Shown in pieces: positions 32,201 to 42,091 of a DNA stretch of 64,000 nucleotides. Both the position numbers and the translations under genes were made by a program. The first letter of the stretch is position 1. Every line of letters begins with the position of its first letter. The stretch comes from Oscillochloris sp. Its GTDB lineage: Bacteria > Chloroflexota > Chloroflexia > Chloroflexales > Chloroflexaceae. The notes beneath the pieces were generated by a model, which saw only the letters and a list, made by a program, of their open reading frames with translations, searched no databases and had not been told where the DNA came from. The stretch covers positions 1 through 64,000 of the forward strand of contig JAAUQO010000003.1 in NCBI GenBank assembly GCA_012032775.1, read 5' to 3'.

Positions 32201-33154
32201 TTTGGTGCTGCCGGCAGGCCCGCCGACAAGCGGAAAGCCCATCGTATTGATCACCAGATCCACAGCCATGTGGCTCAGCCACTCACGCACGACCACATGG
32301 CTCTCGATGCCCATCACAAAGATCGGCAACACCCGCAGGTTGGCCGCTTCCAAGGCCCGTACCACGTCGTTGTGATAGGTTGTTCCGCTGAGAATGTGTG
32401 AGCGGAACGAGAGCACCGCCACCGTACCGAGATAGGACTTGCCGTTTTTGGAAACCTTTCCAGCAGCTTTCGCCTGTTGTTTCTCCCATTTCTCATACTC
32501 GTCGGGCCTGGCGAACAACTTCGGCGAATTGGGATGGGCGAAGCCCATTGTCGGCATCTCGACCGGCGGATCGACGTGCAACTTTTTATGGCCGCCGTAT
32601 TCCCGCAGCATCAGCTTGAACATATTGGCGGCATTGGCGACACTGCGGTGGTTCCAATAACTACTCAGATTCGTCCAGTTGCGGAAATCGTTCAGGCGCT
32701 TCCCCGGCAGGAAATTGATCAATTTGCCGGTGATCTTCTGGAGTTTGACATAGCCGTAGAATGCGTCTTCCTCGCGGCCACCGACCAGCAGCCGGGCCAC
32801 ATTTTGCACCGGCTTGGGCATGCCGCTGCCCTTAAAGCCGTAGCCGCCGAGCTTCGTCAGCCGCATCATCTCAGGCAACCCCTCGTATGAAAGCACAACC
32901 TGCGGTTGGTGGCGCTCGACCATCGGCACCAGGAGTTCAGCGGTTTCGGCAAGTGTGATCAACGATGTGATCACCGCGTCGGCTTCGGCAATCGCCGCAT
33001 CTACCTCGGTGGTTCGGGTCTGAACATCGGCGTCCTCGAAAATGCGCAGGCGGAAATTGGGCAACTCCTTGCGCACTTCGGCTTCGGCCTGAGCGAAGAA
33101 ACTCTGGCTGTAGCGCTGCAAGCCCAACAGCATGACATAATTGATGGTACGCGC
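29277..33154 (-). pseudogene. bchH: magnesium chelatase subunit H (BchH-type), split by an apparent 1-nt deletion near 31545-31555
   Basis: N-part MARTINYVMLLGLQRYSQSFFAQAEAEVRKELPNF...IVVYDYPPGQGNTATAALLDVP; C-part in shifted frame RDRVRLGGLQLGNVYIGVQPMIGMPGDPMRLLFDKANTPHHQYALFYKWI...FGAHAIIHMGMHGTSEWMPG...MTASGIFRDTFAGTIDMLDR. Classical CobN/Mg-chelatase H. Start approximated at MARTINY. Confidence 0.9.
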
Positions 33155-33276
33155 CATACAATCCTCGTGGAATGATCTAATCGGCGAAGGGCGGGACGAA
33201 TGCTCCGATTGAGCCAGATCAGGCCTATTAGCATGTGGTGACAAGATGTGCATAATATTATCGTTCTTTTCCGAAT

Positions 33277-33297
33277 TATATGCAATGTGTGCATATA
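33277..33297. promoter_or_regulatory. inverted repeat TATATGCA-ATGTG-TGCATATA upstream of bchH
   Basis: 8-bp perfect arms; half-site TGTGCATA recurs at 33247-33254. Confidence 0.5.
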
Positions 33298-33458
33298 TGA
33301 AATAAAGGCTGTGCAGCAGCATAAAATAACGCCGTATTCCGCATCGCCATGCAGAATTCGGCGTTGATTGGCTGCTCGCTTGATGTCTATGAACCGGAAG
33401 TTACAGGAGTACCATCAGGTTGATGGGGCGGCTGATCAGTGCAAAACCCAACAGAACG

Positions 33459-35105
33459 TCAGTTGCGTTGCAACGCATAGCGCAGCGCACTTTGCAGATC
33501 CGCCATTGATTGCAGATCGCTGAGATCGACCCCGAGTCCGACGATCGTCTGCGCGAGTTCAGGGCGAATACCGACCAGAATCGGTTGTGCGCCGAGCAGA
33601 CGACTGGCATCAGCGGCCTGGATGAGTAACCTGGCGGTCTGGGTATCAATAACCGGTACGCCGGTAACATCGAGGATGATCATGCGGGCGCGATTGCGTT
33701 CGATCGCTTCTAGCAATGTTGTCACAAGATCCGATGCCCGCTGGCTGTCGATCACACCGATCAGCGGCATCACGAGGACATTGTCGGCCACCGGCAAGAC
33801 CGGGCTGGAAAGCTCGCGAATGGTTGCCGAAAGGGCATCACGCTCTTGCAGCGAGGCATGCAACGCGGCAAGCACCCGTTCCTGTTCCTGGTTAACCTGT
33901 TCGAGGGCTCGGGTTCGGTCGGCTACGCGCTGTTCAAGGCCGCTGAGCGTCTCTTGCAATTGCGTAGCCATGCGGTTAAATGTGGTTGTCAGAAGACGTA
34001 TTTCGCTGCTGCCGCGGCCCTCAGCGGTACGTTGTGAAAAATCGCCATTGGTGATCTGAAGTGCAGTTGCCGTAAGCCTGCTTAATGGGTCGGCGATCCG
34101 GGTAGCGACAAAGAACCCGAAGCCGACGGCGCCGGCCGCTGCGAGCAATGCCACCAGGCCAATCAACTGGATTGTTGCTGCGAAGCGTTGTGCGATCTCG
34201 GCTTGATCGATCTCGGCCAGAAACACCGCCTGTAGTTCCGGCACCCAGCGATAGACCCCGATCACCGGCACGGGTGGATCGCGGTAATCGCCATACACAC
34301 CGGATCCATTCTGCTGTTGCAGCCCAAGATCGATCCCCTGACTGCGGTAACTGCGATTGATCGGATAGCCTGCAAAGCGACTTGGCGTAAGCAAGTAGTT
34401 GTTTTCCGCGCTTACCAGATACGTTTCGCCCGAAAGACCTAACCCGGATCGCTCAAGCATGAAGTTGCCAAGGGTGTTCAAATTCAACTGTCCGGCCAGC
34501 ACACCATTCAACGAACCATCCAGGCTGCGGATCGGTCGCGTCACGAGCATAGTCAGTTCGCCGCTGCCAACAGCATAGTATGGCGCTTGCGTAAAAGGTT
34601 GATCCAGACTGGCCGCGAAATAGGGCTGGCGCTGAACAATCTTCCCAATCTGGCTGGGATCGGACGCTGCGATCACATTGCCTGCGCGATCATAAATGAA
34701 CAACTGGCTGAAAAGGCCTTCTGACGCCGTATTATCCTGGGTAATCAGTTGTTGAAGTAACCGGTTGATCCCTTCGCGCTGGGTCTCATCCTCGATCGTT
34801 GTGAGGATCGGATCGATCTGTGCCACCACGGGATTGCTCAATGTAATCGACAGCAAGGCGTGGCTATCGCCGATCCAGCGGGTGATCTGAGCGATCTTGA
34901 GATCAGTGATCGATCCGAGTTGATCGATCGCCTGAGCGGTTACCTGGGTTCGAACCTGATTAAAGGTAAGCGGAACAACAACCGCAATCGGCAGGATCGT
35001 CAGGCTTACAAATGCGATCACAAGCCACCAGCGTAACTGATTCCAGGGCGCTGTTCTGGCTGTGCGCTGATCGGCGTGCGACACGCTTGTTGGCCTATCC
35101 ATCAC
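33459..35105 (-). CDS. membrane sensor: cache-like extracellular domain, HAMP, C-terminal STAS (RsbR-like) domain
   Basis: N-terminal TM, RIADPLSRLTATALQITNGDFSQRT (HAMP), REL..PVLPVADNVLVMPLIGVIDSQRASDLVTTLLEAIERNRARMIILDVTGVPVIDTQTARLLI (STAS). Confidence 0.88.
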   Translation of the reverse strand: MMDRPTSVSHADQRTARTAPWNQLRWWLVIAFVSLTILPIAVVVPLTFNQVRTQVTAQAIDQLGSITDLKIAQITRWIGDSHALLSITLSNPVVAQIDPILTTIEDETQREGINRLLQQLITQDNTASEGLFSQLFIYDRAGNVIAASDPSQIGKIVQRQPYFAASLDQPFTQAPYYAVGSGELTMLVTRPIRSLDGSLNGVLAGQLNLNTLGNFMLERSGLGLSGETYLVSAENNYLLTPSRFAGYPINRSYRSQGIDLGLQQQNGSGVYGDYRDPPVPVIGVYRWVPELQAVFLAEIDQAEIAQRFAATIQLIGLVALLAAAGAVGFGFFVATRIADPLSRLTATALQITNGDFSQRTAEGRGSSEIRLLTTTFNRMATQLQETLSGLEQRVADRTRALEQVNQEQERVLAALHASLQERDALSATIRELSSPVLPVADNVLVMPLIGVIDSQRASDLVTTLLEAIERNRARMIILDVTGVPVIDTQTARLLIQAADASRLLGAQPILVGIRPELAQTIVGLGVDLSDLQSMADLQSALRYALQRN

Positions 35106-36136
35106 TCAGTTTCCTCGGCGGAGACAAATGCTTTCGTAAAGGCCCGTTCCAGATCGATCGGTGCGTCAATCCGATCGCCTTCCAGCAGGAGTTGTTGGGT
35201 CAGTTCCCAAATTTCTATGTCGAAAGTGCCGATTTGCGTGTTGGCCGGGCGAATAAGCGGCAGGCTGGCCGCCAGTCGTTGTAATTGGCCTGCCTGGTCG
35301 AGATCCGGGTTGAACTCCAGCGTGTAGCTAATCGCTTGCTCGGGGTTGGCGATAACATCGGCGATGCCGTGGTTGAGCGCGCGCATAAAGCGCTCGATCT
35401 GCTCGGGGCGTTCCTGAAGGGCCTGTTCACTGGTAAATATCACAAAGTCGTATGTGTCGATTCCGTAGTCACTCATCAGCATGATATTCGGTTCGCGGCC
35501 GGCTTCACGTACTTGTACGCCCTCGTTGATAATCCAGGCGACAATCGCATCGGCCTCGCCGTTGAGTAACGGATCGACGCCGAAACTTGTTCGCGGCAAA
35601 ATCGTGATTGTGTCGGGATCGATCTGTTGGATCTTGAGCATCGCCAGCAGACTGTCGTTGGCTCCGTCTTGCGCAACAAGCACTGTGCGGCCAACCAGAT
35701 CTTGGGGCCGCAGGATGTTTTGTTCGGCAAGGCTGATAATCGCCAGCGGGCTGCGCTGAAAGATATTGCCGATTCCAATCACCGGCTTGCCGGCGGCGCG
35801 GGCCGCGATCAGCGAGGAACTGCTGGTCATACCGATATCGGCGTTGCCGTCGAGCACCTGGCTAATTGGATCGATGTATCCCGCGCTGTTGAAACCGCCC
35901 TCTTCAAAGCGCACCTGAAGCCCTTCAGCGGCAAAATGCCCGTTTTTAGCGGCGGCGTAAAAGGGCGATGAGGAGTATTCATGCACCCACGAGAGCTGTA
36001 CGCCGAGTTCAGTCGGCGCGGGTTGCGCGGATGGGGTTGCCGGCGGCGCGGAACATGCGCTTGCCAATGTGATCATACACAGAAGTGTCACGAGTGCGAT
36101 TGCTCGCCCCAGGGGGCTGGTTGCATGGAGTGCCAT
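35102..36136 (-). CDS. NMT1/THI5-like ABC-type substrate-binding protein (lipoprotein)
   Basis: Lipobox SACSAPPATP; ELGVQLSWVHEYSSSPFYAAAKNGHFAAEGLQVRFEEGGF...; 4-nt overlap with the downstream sensor gene. Confidence 0.88.
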   Translation of the reverse strand: MALHATSPLGRAIALVTLLCMITLASACSAPPATPSAQPAPTELGVQLSWVHEYSSSPFYAAAKNGHFAAEGLQVRFEEGGFNSAGYIDPISQVLDGNADIGMTSSSSLIAARAAGKPVIGIGNIFQRSPLAIISLAEQNILRPQDLVGRTVLVAQDGANDSLLAMLKIQQIDPDTITILPRTSFGVDPLLNGEADAIVAWIINEGVQVREAGREPNIMLMSDYGIDTYDFVIFTSEQALQERPEQIERFMRALNHGIADVIANPEQAISYTLEFNPDLDQAGQLQRLAASLPLIRPANTQIGTFDIEIWELTQQLLLEGDRIDAPIDLERAFTKAFVSAEETE

Positions 36137-36351
36137 AGTAACCCCGTTTGTTGTTGTTGTGAAGCGGTTAATACAATATGGTTATCAACTTCATTCTAGT
36201 GGTATTGTGTTTCCAGAGATGAACCATGTAATACTACCGGTGCTGGGTTACGCAGGCGCGAGGATAAAAAATGCGCCGCTTTGGGCGCAAGTCGGACGAA
36301 GGGTAGAAGGGGCGCAATCTGCTGCGTCAACTGCCGGGATACTGCAGTCGA

Positions 36352-36855
36352 TCATTTGCCCCAATCGCGGAGATTACGGCTCCACGAGTTCATCAAGTCG
36401 GTGAGCGAGTGCATGGCGCGGCTGGCCGGGTCGGCGGAGATAGGTGGCGAGCCATGATCAGGGGGTTGAACCGCGTTGACGATCCGCGGGTCGATCCGGG
36501 CGCCTTTGCCGCGTGTTTCATCCAGATAATGCAGCGCGGCGTGTTCATCGCCGAACATGCCCATGCCACTAACTAGATGGACCAGCGGCGCAAACATGAG
36601 CAAGTGTTGCTCGGCAACCACAAAGGCGATCCGACCAAGGTGGGGATGATGCATAATCTGCTCGGTGCGCCGGCGGGCCTGCTGATCGGCGCTGTGAATC
36701 TGCCGGCCATCGACCAGCAGATCGGTCGGTGCAAGGCTGTTATCGAGCATGCCCCACATTTCCTTGTAGTAATGCTCGGCGTGATCCAGGCTCATGCGCC
36801 CATGAACCTTCACCCAGATCAAGTATTCGCTGTGGCGCGTGATTTCGTAGCTCAT
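36352..36855 (-). CDS. hypothetical protein (SpoIIAA/STAS-like in outline)
   Basis: MSYEITRHSEYLIWVKVHGRMSLDHAEHYYKEMWGMLDNSLAPTDLLVDGRQIHSA.... Confidence 0.55.
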   Translation of the reverse strand: MSYEITRHSEYLIWVKVHGRMSLDHAEHYYKEMWGMLDNSLAPTDLLVDGRQIHSADQQARRRTEQIMHHPHLGRIAFVVAEQHLLMFAPLVHLVSGMGMFGDEHAALHYLDETRGKGARIDPRIVNAVQPPDHGSPPISADPASRAMHSLTDLMNSWSRNLRDWGK

Positions 36856-36901
36856 CGCCGCGTCCTTCCCGCAGGTGGTGAATTTCATTGTTATCATACA
36901 G

Positions 36902-36939
36902 TTTTATTGCCTATATGTCTAGACATATAGGCAATAAAA
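36902..36939. promoter_or_regulatory. 38-bp perfect palindrome TTTTATTGCCTATATGTCT|AGACATATAGGCAATAAAA between divergent genes
   Basis: Read directly; 19-bp arms without spacer. Confidence 0.7.
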
Positions 36940-37098
36940 TACTTCTTCTGGGTAAATATTTCGCCGTTTGTGGTATACTGCGCAGTATCTCGCGGAATTA
37001 TCTGGAAGGTGGGCTTGCTCTGGTGTCGGCAACGCCGATCCTGGAGCAAGCCGAGTTTTGTGGGAACAGGCGTTATGCCCAGGCGAGGAGGCAGGGCC

Positions 37099-38013
37099 AT
37101 GATCTTTATTGTTGGCGGCACAGGGACGCTTGGTCAGACATTGGTGCGCATGCTGCGTGAACAGGGCCGGCAGGTGCGTGTATTGGTGCGGCCCGGTTCT
37201 GTAGCGAAGGCTGAGCCGCTACGGGCGCTCGGTGCCGAGTTGATCGGCGGTGATTTGCGTGATCAGGCCAGCCTGGAGCTCGGGTGCAAGGGTGCGCAGG
37301 TGGTGATCTCGGCAACCAGCGCCGGCGAAGATCGCCGGCCTCAGTCTCGGCGCCTGGCCGAGTATCAAGGCCCGCTGAATCTGCTGAAAGCCGCCAAAGC
37401 CGCCGGAGTAGAGCAGTATATCTTTACTTCGACCCTTTTCCCGCGCAACCCGGTCGGCTATAAATTCGTCTGGGCGAAATTGATGGCCGAAGAGGCGATC
37501 CAGCAGAGCGGCGTACCCTACACGATCTTTCGACCGTGCGGCCTGTTCTATGAAATTGTGCAGCGCGGCGAGCCGATCGTCGAGAAGTTCGGCTTCTTCC
37601 CGGTGGTGGGCAGCGGCCACAAACGTACTCAGATGCTGGCCATGGTCGATGTGGCGCGGGCCTTTGTCAATGCGATCGGCAATCCCGAGGCGATCAATCG
37701 CACCTTTGAGCTCGGCGGCCCGGAACATACTACCTTTGAAGCCATGATCGCGACCTGGTCGCGGATTCGTGGTCGTCCGATCCGGGTGTTGCACCTGCCG
37801 GCGCCATTGATGAATGCGATCGGCTGGGCGCTCTATCCCTTCAATCCTTCGGCTCCGGGGATTATGGAATTGCTCGAATTCAGCTACGATGCGATGTCGT
37901 GCGATATGACGGAGACGAGCCGCATCCTCAACCTCGGCCGGATGCAGACCCTTGAGGAGTACTGCCGCGCATATTATGCCGCCAAAGGCACGGTTGTGCC
38001 GACGCCGGCGTAG
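37099..38013 (+). CDS. atypical SDR / NmrA-like NAD(P)-binding protein
   Basis: MIFIVGGTGTLGQTLVRMLREQGRQVRVLVRPG Rossmann motif; RBS aggagg upstream. Confidence 0.8.
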   Translation: MIFIVGGTGTLGQTLVRMLREQGRQVRVLVRPGSVAKAEPLRALGAELIGGDLRDQASLELGCKGAQVVISATSAGEDRRPQSRRLAEYQGPLNLLKAAKAAGVEQYIFTSTLFPRNPVGYKFVWAKLMAEEAIQQSGVPYTIFRPCGLFYEIVQRGEPIVEKFGFFPVVGSGHKRTQMLAMVDVARAFVNAIGNPEAINRTFELGGPEHTTFEAMIATWSRIRGRPIRVLHLPAPLMNAIGWALYPFNPSAPGIMELLEFSYDAMSCDMTETSRILNLGRMQTLEEYCRAYYAAKGTVVPTPA

Positions 38014-38021
38014 GTGTGGCA

Positions 38022-38058
38022 TGGGGTGTTCGTCTGTGCGAAGCGCGAACGAACACCC
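38022..38058 (+). terminator. hairpin after SDR gene
   Basis: GGGGTGTTCGT...ACGAACACCCC, 11-bp arms. Confidence 0.5.
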
Positions 38059-38183
38059 CGCACAGCACCTTATAACCGCTTTTTGTTTCCCCGTAGCATC
38101 AAGGCGTTGGCGAAGCATGCGCTTGTAATTGCGGCGATGATACGGCTTTCGGCGGCGCATGCTTCACCGATGCTCAATTTTCG

Positions 38184-39650
38184 CTATGGCCAGCGATAGC
38201 GAATCGTGCCGTCGTTGAGTGCGATGGTGTAGAGTTCGTCGGCGGAGAGAAAGAGCGACTCGCGAGTCCAGACTGCGCCGCGGATCAGGGCAGTTGCGTT
38301 CTCGGTTGGCAGCGTTTTTTCCATGAGCAGGTCGCTGGTGGCCGGATCAAGTAAGCGGTAATATAGCTGTTCCGGCTCTTCCTGGGTTTCCACCACGGCT
38401 ACGCCACCATCAACGATCGCCGCCGCCCAATCACCGCTGGTGTCGGCGTTCACGCGCGTATCGGCTTGAAACGGTATCGCGCCGCGCCGCTCGCCGGAAA
38501 CCGGATCGACCAGCCAGAGTTCACTGCGGCTCGATCCACGGGTGCGGCGCGCCTCGACAAGCAGCACGTCATTTGAAGCGCTGATCGGCGTAAGCTCGTA
38601 ATCTTCGTCGGCCAGGATTGTGCGGACGGTGCCGTCGGCAGTTATGGCCAGGATTTCCGATTCTCCGCCGATAAACAGCGCTCCGGCAGCAAAAAGAAAA
38701 TCCTCGTCATCGATGTAGCGATCCTCCGGCAAGCCGGCCCAGATCGTAACTTCACGTTCGCCGGGAGCGAGGCGAACCAGACAACGGGCGCTATCCAGGT
38801 ACCAGTAGAGCATGCCGTCGGGGCCGGGCATAACCTGATCGAAGTAGTGCGGTCGATCTTCCCAGCCGGTGTCGGGCCTGACGCACAACGGCGCGATCTC
38901 GCCGGCCGGGGTGCCGTCTTCCGGCTCGAAGAGGTAGAGTGCTGCGGCTCCAGACTCATCCGGCAGACTATCGGGAATCCCAATCAGATCGTCGAAGCGC
39001 ACCAGTTGTCGCGCCGCCACGCGCATACGCCGGCTCCAGAGCGGTGTCCCGTCGGCGCCGGCAAAGACTTGCAGCACGCCGTCCTGGCTGTACGCAGCAA
39101 TGGTTCCATTCAGCGCCAACAGGCAATCCCGGCAGATCGAGGTTTGAATGCTATCGCTGAGCTGGGCATCCCAGAGCAGGCTTCCGTCGGCCCGGCTCAG
39201 TGCCAGTAGTCGCAACTCGGTGGCGACGAACACACGCTCGTCGTCGTAGGCGACCCTCCAACTTGAGCCATTTTCATCGATCGGCGCGCTCTCCCAGATC
39301 ACCTGGCGCTGGTCGGGGCTGAAGCGCAGGATGGTGTCGCTGTTGCGATCGTGGTTGCGGCTGATCAGCAGGAGTTCCGGTTCGCGGGTGTCGCTATCGA
39401 GCGGGATCGCTGCGTCCCACACCAGGCGCCGGCCCGCTGAGGCGCCGCTGATCGCGCTCAGGGGCGTCGGAACGGCGGTTGCGGCCACCAGCGCCGGGGC
39501 ATTGCCGCGTACGCGATCGAGTAAGTACTGGCTGTCCAATCCTGTCAGGCCGAGGGTGGCGCTGATGCCCACACACAGCCCGACCAGCATCCCAAACCCA
39601 AGCCCGAACAGACATCCTCCGCGATTGGTTCCCCGGTGTTGCGTGGCCAT
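38184..39650 (-). CDS. membrane-anchored PQQ-like beta-propeller protein
   Basis: N-terminal TM (CLFGLGFGMLVGLCVGISATLGL), repeated 'DG..LW' propeller units (LALSRADGSLLWDAQL, VFAGADGTPLWSRRM). Confidence 0.65.
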   Translation of the reverse strand: MATQHRGTNRGGCLFGLGFGMLVGLCVGISATLGLTGLDSQYLLDRVRGNAPALVAATAVPTPLSAISGASAGRRLVWDAAIPLDSDTREPELLLISRNHDRNSDTILRFSPDQRQVIWESAPIDENGSSWRVAYDDERVFVATELRLLALSRADGSLLWDAQLSDSIQTSICRDCLLALNGTIAAYSQDGVLQVFAGADGTPLWSRRMRVAARQLVRFDDLIGIPDSLPDESGAAALYLFEPEDGTPAGEIAPLCVRPDTGWEDRPHYFDQVMPGPDGMLYWYLDSARCLVRLAPGEREVTIWAGLPEDRYIDDEDFLFAAGALFIGGESEILAITADGTVRTILADEDYELTPISASNDVLLVEARRTRGSSRSELWLVDPVSGERRGAIPFQADTRVNADTSGDWAAAIVDGGVAVVETQEEPEQLYYRLLDPATSDLLMEKTLPTENATALIRGAVWTRESLFLSADELYTIALNDGTIRYRWP

Positions 39651-39915
39651 CGGAGCCTCTTCAGATTGACAGGAGTTACGCGGTCGTCTGGTGCTGCGGC
39701 AGCTCGCCCTGAGTGTGTTGAAGGGGCAAAAACGCCGACTGCGTATGTCCTGTGGATTGACGCGAGTTCTGCTCAATGCGATAATACCGCTTTGAGTCGC
39801 AAGATACAAGCTTACGATAGCTGTATTTGCTGAAACTGCTGGAATGCCTGAGGGTAGTAAATGAGCCGCGTACTGGGGCGCTCAGGTATCGGGCATTACG
39901 CATCTTGAGAAGATT

Positions 39916-42063
39916 ATGACTGATCTGATTGGCGCTTCAATTGCACGTCCTGACGCGTTGGCGAAAGTAACCGGCGCCGCCCGGTATCCCGCCGACAGTA
40001 TCCGCCCCGGTTCGCTGCACCTGAAAGTAGTTTTCGCCGATCGCCCACATGCCCGCATCATTGCGATCGATCCGTCGCAAGCGCTGGCCTTGCCAGGCGT
40101 GGTGGCGGTTTTTACCGCCGCCGATGTGCCGCATAACGCTTATGGCCTTGTCCAGGCCGATCAACCGGTGCTTTGCGGCGATGTGGTGCGCTTTATCGGT
40201 GATCGGGTTGCTCTGGTGGCGGCCGAGACTCGGGCGGCTGCGGTTGCCGCCGCGCGCCTGGTGCAGGTAACCTATGCGGATCTGCCGGTGGTGAGCGATC
40301 CGCGTGCTGCGCTTGATCCGGCAGCAGCGCTGATTCATCCCGCCCACGGCAGCAATGTCGTTTCGCGCTGCCCAATCCGCAAGGGCGATGCCGCCGCTGC
40401 CCTGGCGGAAGCCGATCTGGTGCTTGAAGGCACGTTCAGCACCGGCTGGCAAGAGCATGCCTATTTGCAGCCGGAAGCCGGTAGCGCCTACCTTGATGAA
40501 CAGGGTCGGGTGGTGGTGGAGACCGCCGGTCAGTGGCTACATGAGGATCGCCGTCAGATCGCCGAGATCCTGCAACTGCCCGTAGATCAGGTGATTGTGC
40601 GATACGCGGCGATCGGTGGTGCGTTCGGCGGGCGAGAAGATCTGTCGGTGCAGCACCTGGTTGCGCTGGCGGCCTGGAAATTGCGCCGGCCGGTGACGAT
40701 TCGCTGGAGCCGCGAAGAAAGTATGATCAGCCACCACAAGCGCCATCCGGTTCAGATTCGGTGCCGTTGGGGCGCCCGGCGCGATGGGCGGATCATCGCC
40801 GTTCAGTCCGAAGTGATCGCCGACGGCGGCGCCTACGAATCGACCAGCGCCGAAGTGCTGAAATGCCTGGCGCTTTTTGCGACCGGCTGTTACGAAGTGC
40901 CGCATATCCATGTCGATGCGACGGCGGTGTATACCAACAATCTGCCCTCCGGCGCCTTTCGCGGTTTCGGCTCGCCACAGGCCCAATTCGCCAGCGAGGT
41001 GATGGTGACGCGCCTGGCCCACGCCTTAGGGATCGATCCGATTGAGATGCGGCGGATCAACCTGTATCGCGAGGGTAGCATCGAACCCACCCAGATGCCG
41101 CTCCCGCCCGGCGTGAGTGTGCGTGCGTGCCTTGAGGCATGTGTGGATGCGATAAGAGTGGAGCATGCCCCACCCTTATCGCCCCGCCGCCGGGCCTGGG
41201 GGATCGCCTGCGGGATCAAAAATCTCGGCTATTCCTTCGGCTTCCCCGAACAGGCCACGGCAACCGTCGAATTGTTCGGCGCCGCCGCAATCGAGCATGC
41301 CCACATTCGGGTCGGCGCCGCAGATGTCGGCCAGGGTGTGCAGTTGATTCTGCGCCAGATTGCGGCAACGGCGCTGAATATCCCACTTGCACAGACAACC
41401 ATTATTGCCGACGACAGCGCCGAGGCGCCGAACGCCGGTTCGGCATCGGCTTCGCGGCTGACCCTTATGGCCGGGCGGGCTGTTCACGATGCGGCGCAGG
41501 CAGCTTTGCGCGAGTGGATGAACGAGGAGCGCCCGGCCCGCGCGACGGTTCAGTATCGCCCGCCGGCCACCACATCCCTCGATCCGCAGACAACTGCCGG
41601 GCAGCCGAACTATGCCTATGGCTACGCAGCCCAGGCGGTTGAGGTAGAGGTTGACGTAACGACGGGTATGGTGCAGGTGCTCCAGGTGATCAGCGCCCAC
41701 GATGTCGGCCGGGCGATCAATCGTCAGCAAGTCGAAGGCCAGATCGAGGGCGGGATTGCGCAGGCGCTCGGCTACAGCTTGCTGGAGCATTTTCAAATGC
41801 GCGACGGGCGAGTGCTGACACCGCACTTCAGCAACTATCTGCTGCCCACGGCCCTGGATGCGCCGCTCACAATCACGCCGATCATCCTTGAACTGGCCGA
41901 TCCCGAAGGTCCCTACGGCGCTCGCGGTGTGGCCGAACTGCCGCTTGTGCCGTTCGCCCCGGCGGTTGCCACCGCCATCCACGCCGCTACCGGCGCCTGG
42001 GTGAGCGACCTGCCGTTCACACCGGAGCGAGTGTTGCGGGCGATCCGCGACGCGGGGATGTAG
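39916..42063 (+). CDS. molybdopterin-binding large subunit of a xanthine dehydrogenase/CO-dehydrogenase-family hydroxylase
   Basis: IGASIARPDALAKVTGAARYPADSIRPGSLHLKVVFADRPHARI; GAFRGFGSPQAQFASE; VGAADVGQGVQLILRQIAA; PYGARGVAELPLVPFAPAVA. Confidence 0.92.
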   Translation: MTDLIGASIARPDALAKVTGAARYPADSIRPGSLHLKVVFADRPHARIIAIDPSQALALPGVVAVFTAADVPHNAYGLVQADQPVLCGDVVRFIGDRVALVAAETRAAAVAAARLVQVTYADLPVVSDPRAALDPAAALIHPAHGSNVVSRCPIRKGDAAAALAEADLVLEGTFSTGWQEHAYLQPEAGSAYLDEQGRVVVETAGQWLHEDRRQIAEILQLPVDQVIVRYAAIGGAFGGREDLSVQHLVALAAWKLRRPVTIRWSREESMISHHKRHPVQIRCRWGARRDGRIIAVQSEVIADGGAYESTSAEVLKCLALFATGCYEVPHIHVDATAVYTNNLPSGAFRGFGSPQAQFASEVMVTRLAHALGIDPIEMRRINLYREGSIEPTQMPLPPGVSVRACLEACVDAIRVEHAPPLSPRRRAWGIACGIKNLGYSFGFPEQATATVELFGAAAIEHAHIRVGAADVGQGVQLILRQIAATALNIPLAQTTIIADDSAEAPNAGSASASRLTLMAGRAVHDAAQAALREWMNEERPARATVQYRPPATTSLDPQTTAGQPNYAYGYAAQAVEVEVDVTTGMVQVLQVISAHDVGRAINRQQVEGQIEGGIAQALGYSLLEHFQMRDGRVLTPHFSNYLLPTALDAPLTITPIILELADPEGPYGARGVAELPLVPFAPAVATAIHAATGAWVSDLPFTPERVLRAIRDAGM

Positions 42064-42091
42064 GCGCATGCAAAACATGCATGTGCCTACA
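42059..42091. terminator. bidirectional hairpin overlapping both convergent stop codons
   Basis: TGTAGGCGCATGC-aaaac-ATGCATGTGCCTACA (one mismatch/bulge). Confidence 0.6.

Noticed and set aside
37099-38013. Assigning the SDR to a specific chlorophyll-pathway step (e.g. an 8-vinyl reductase)
   Set aside because: NmrA-like fold and proximity to bchH are suggestive, but no family-specific motif could be verified without a database search.
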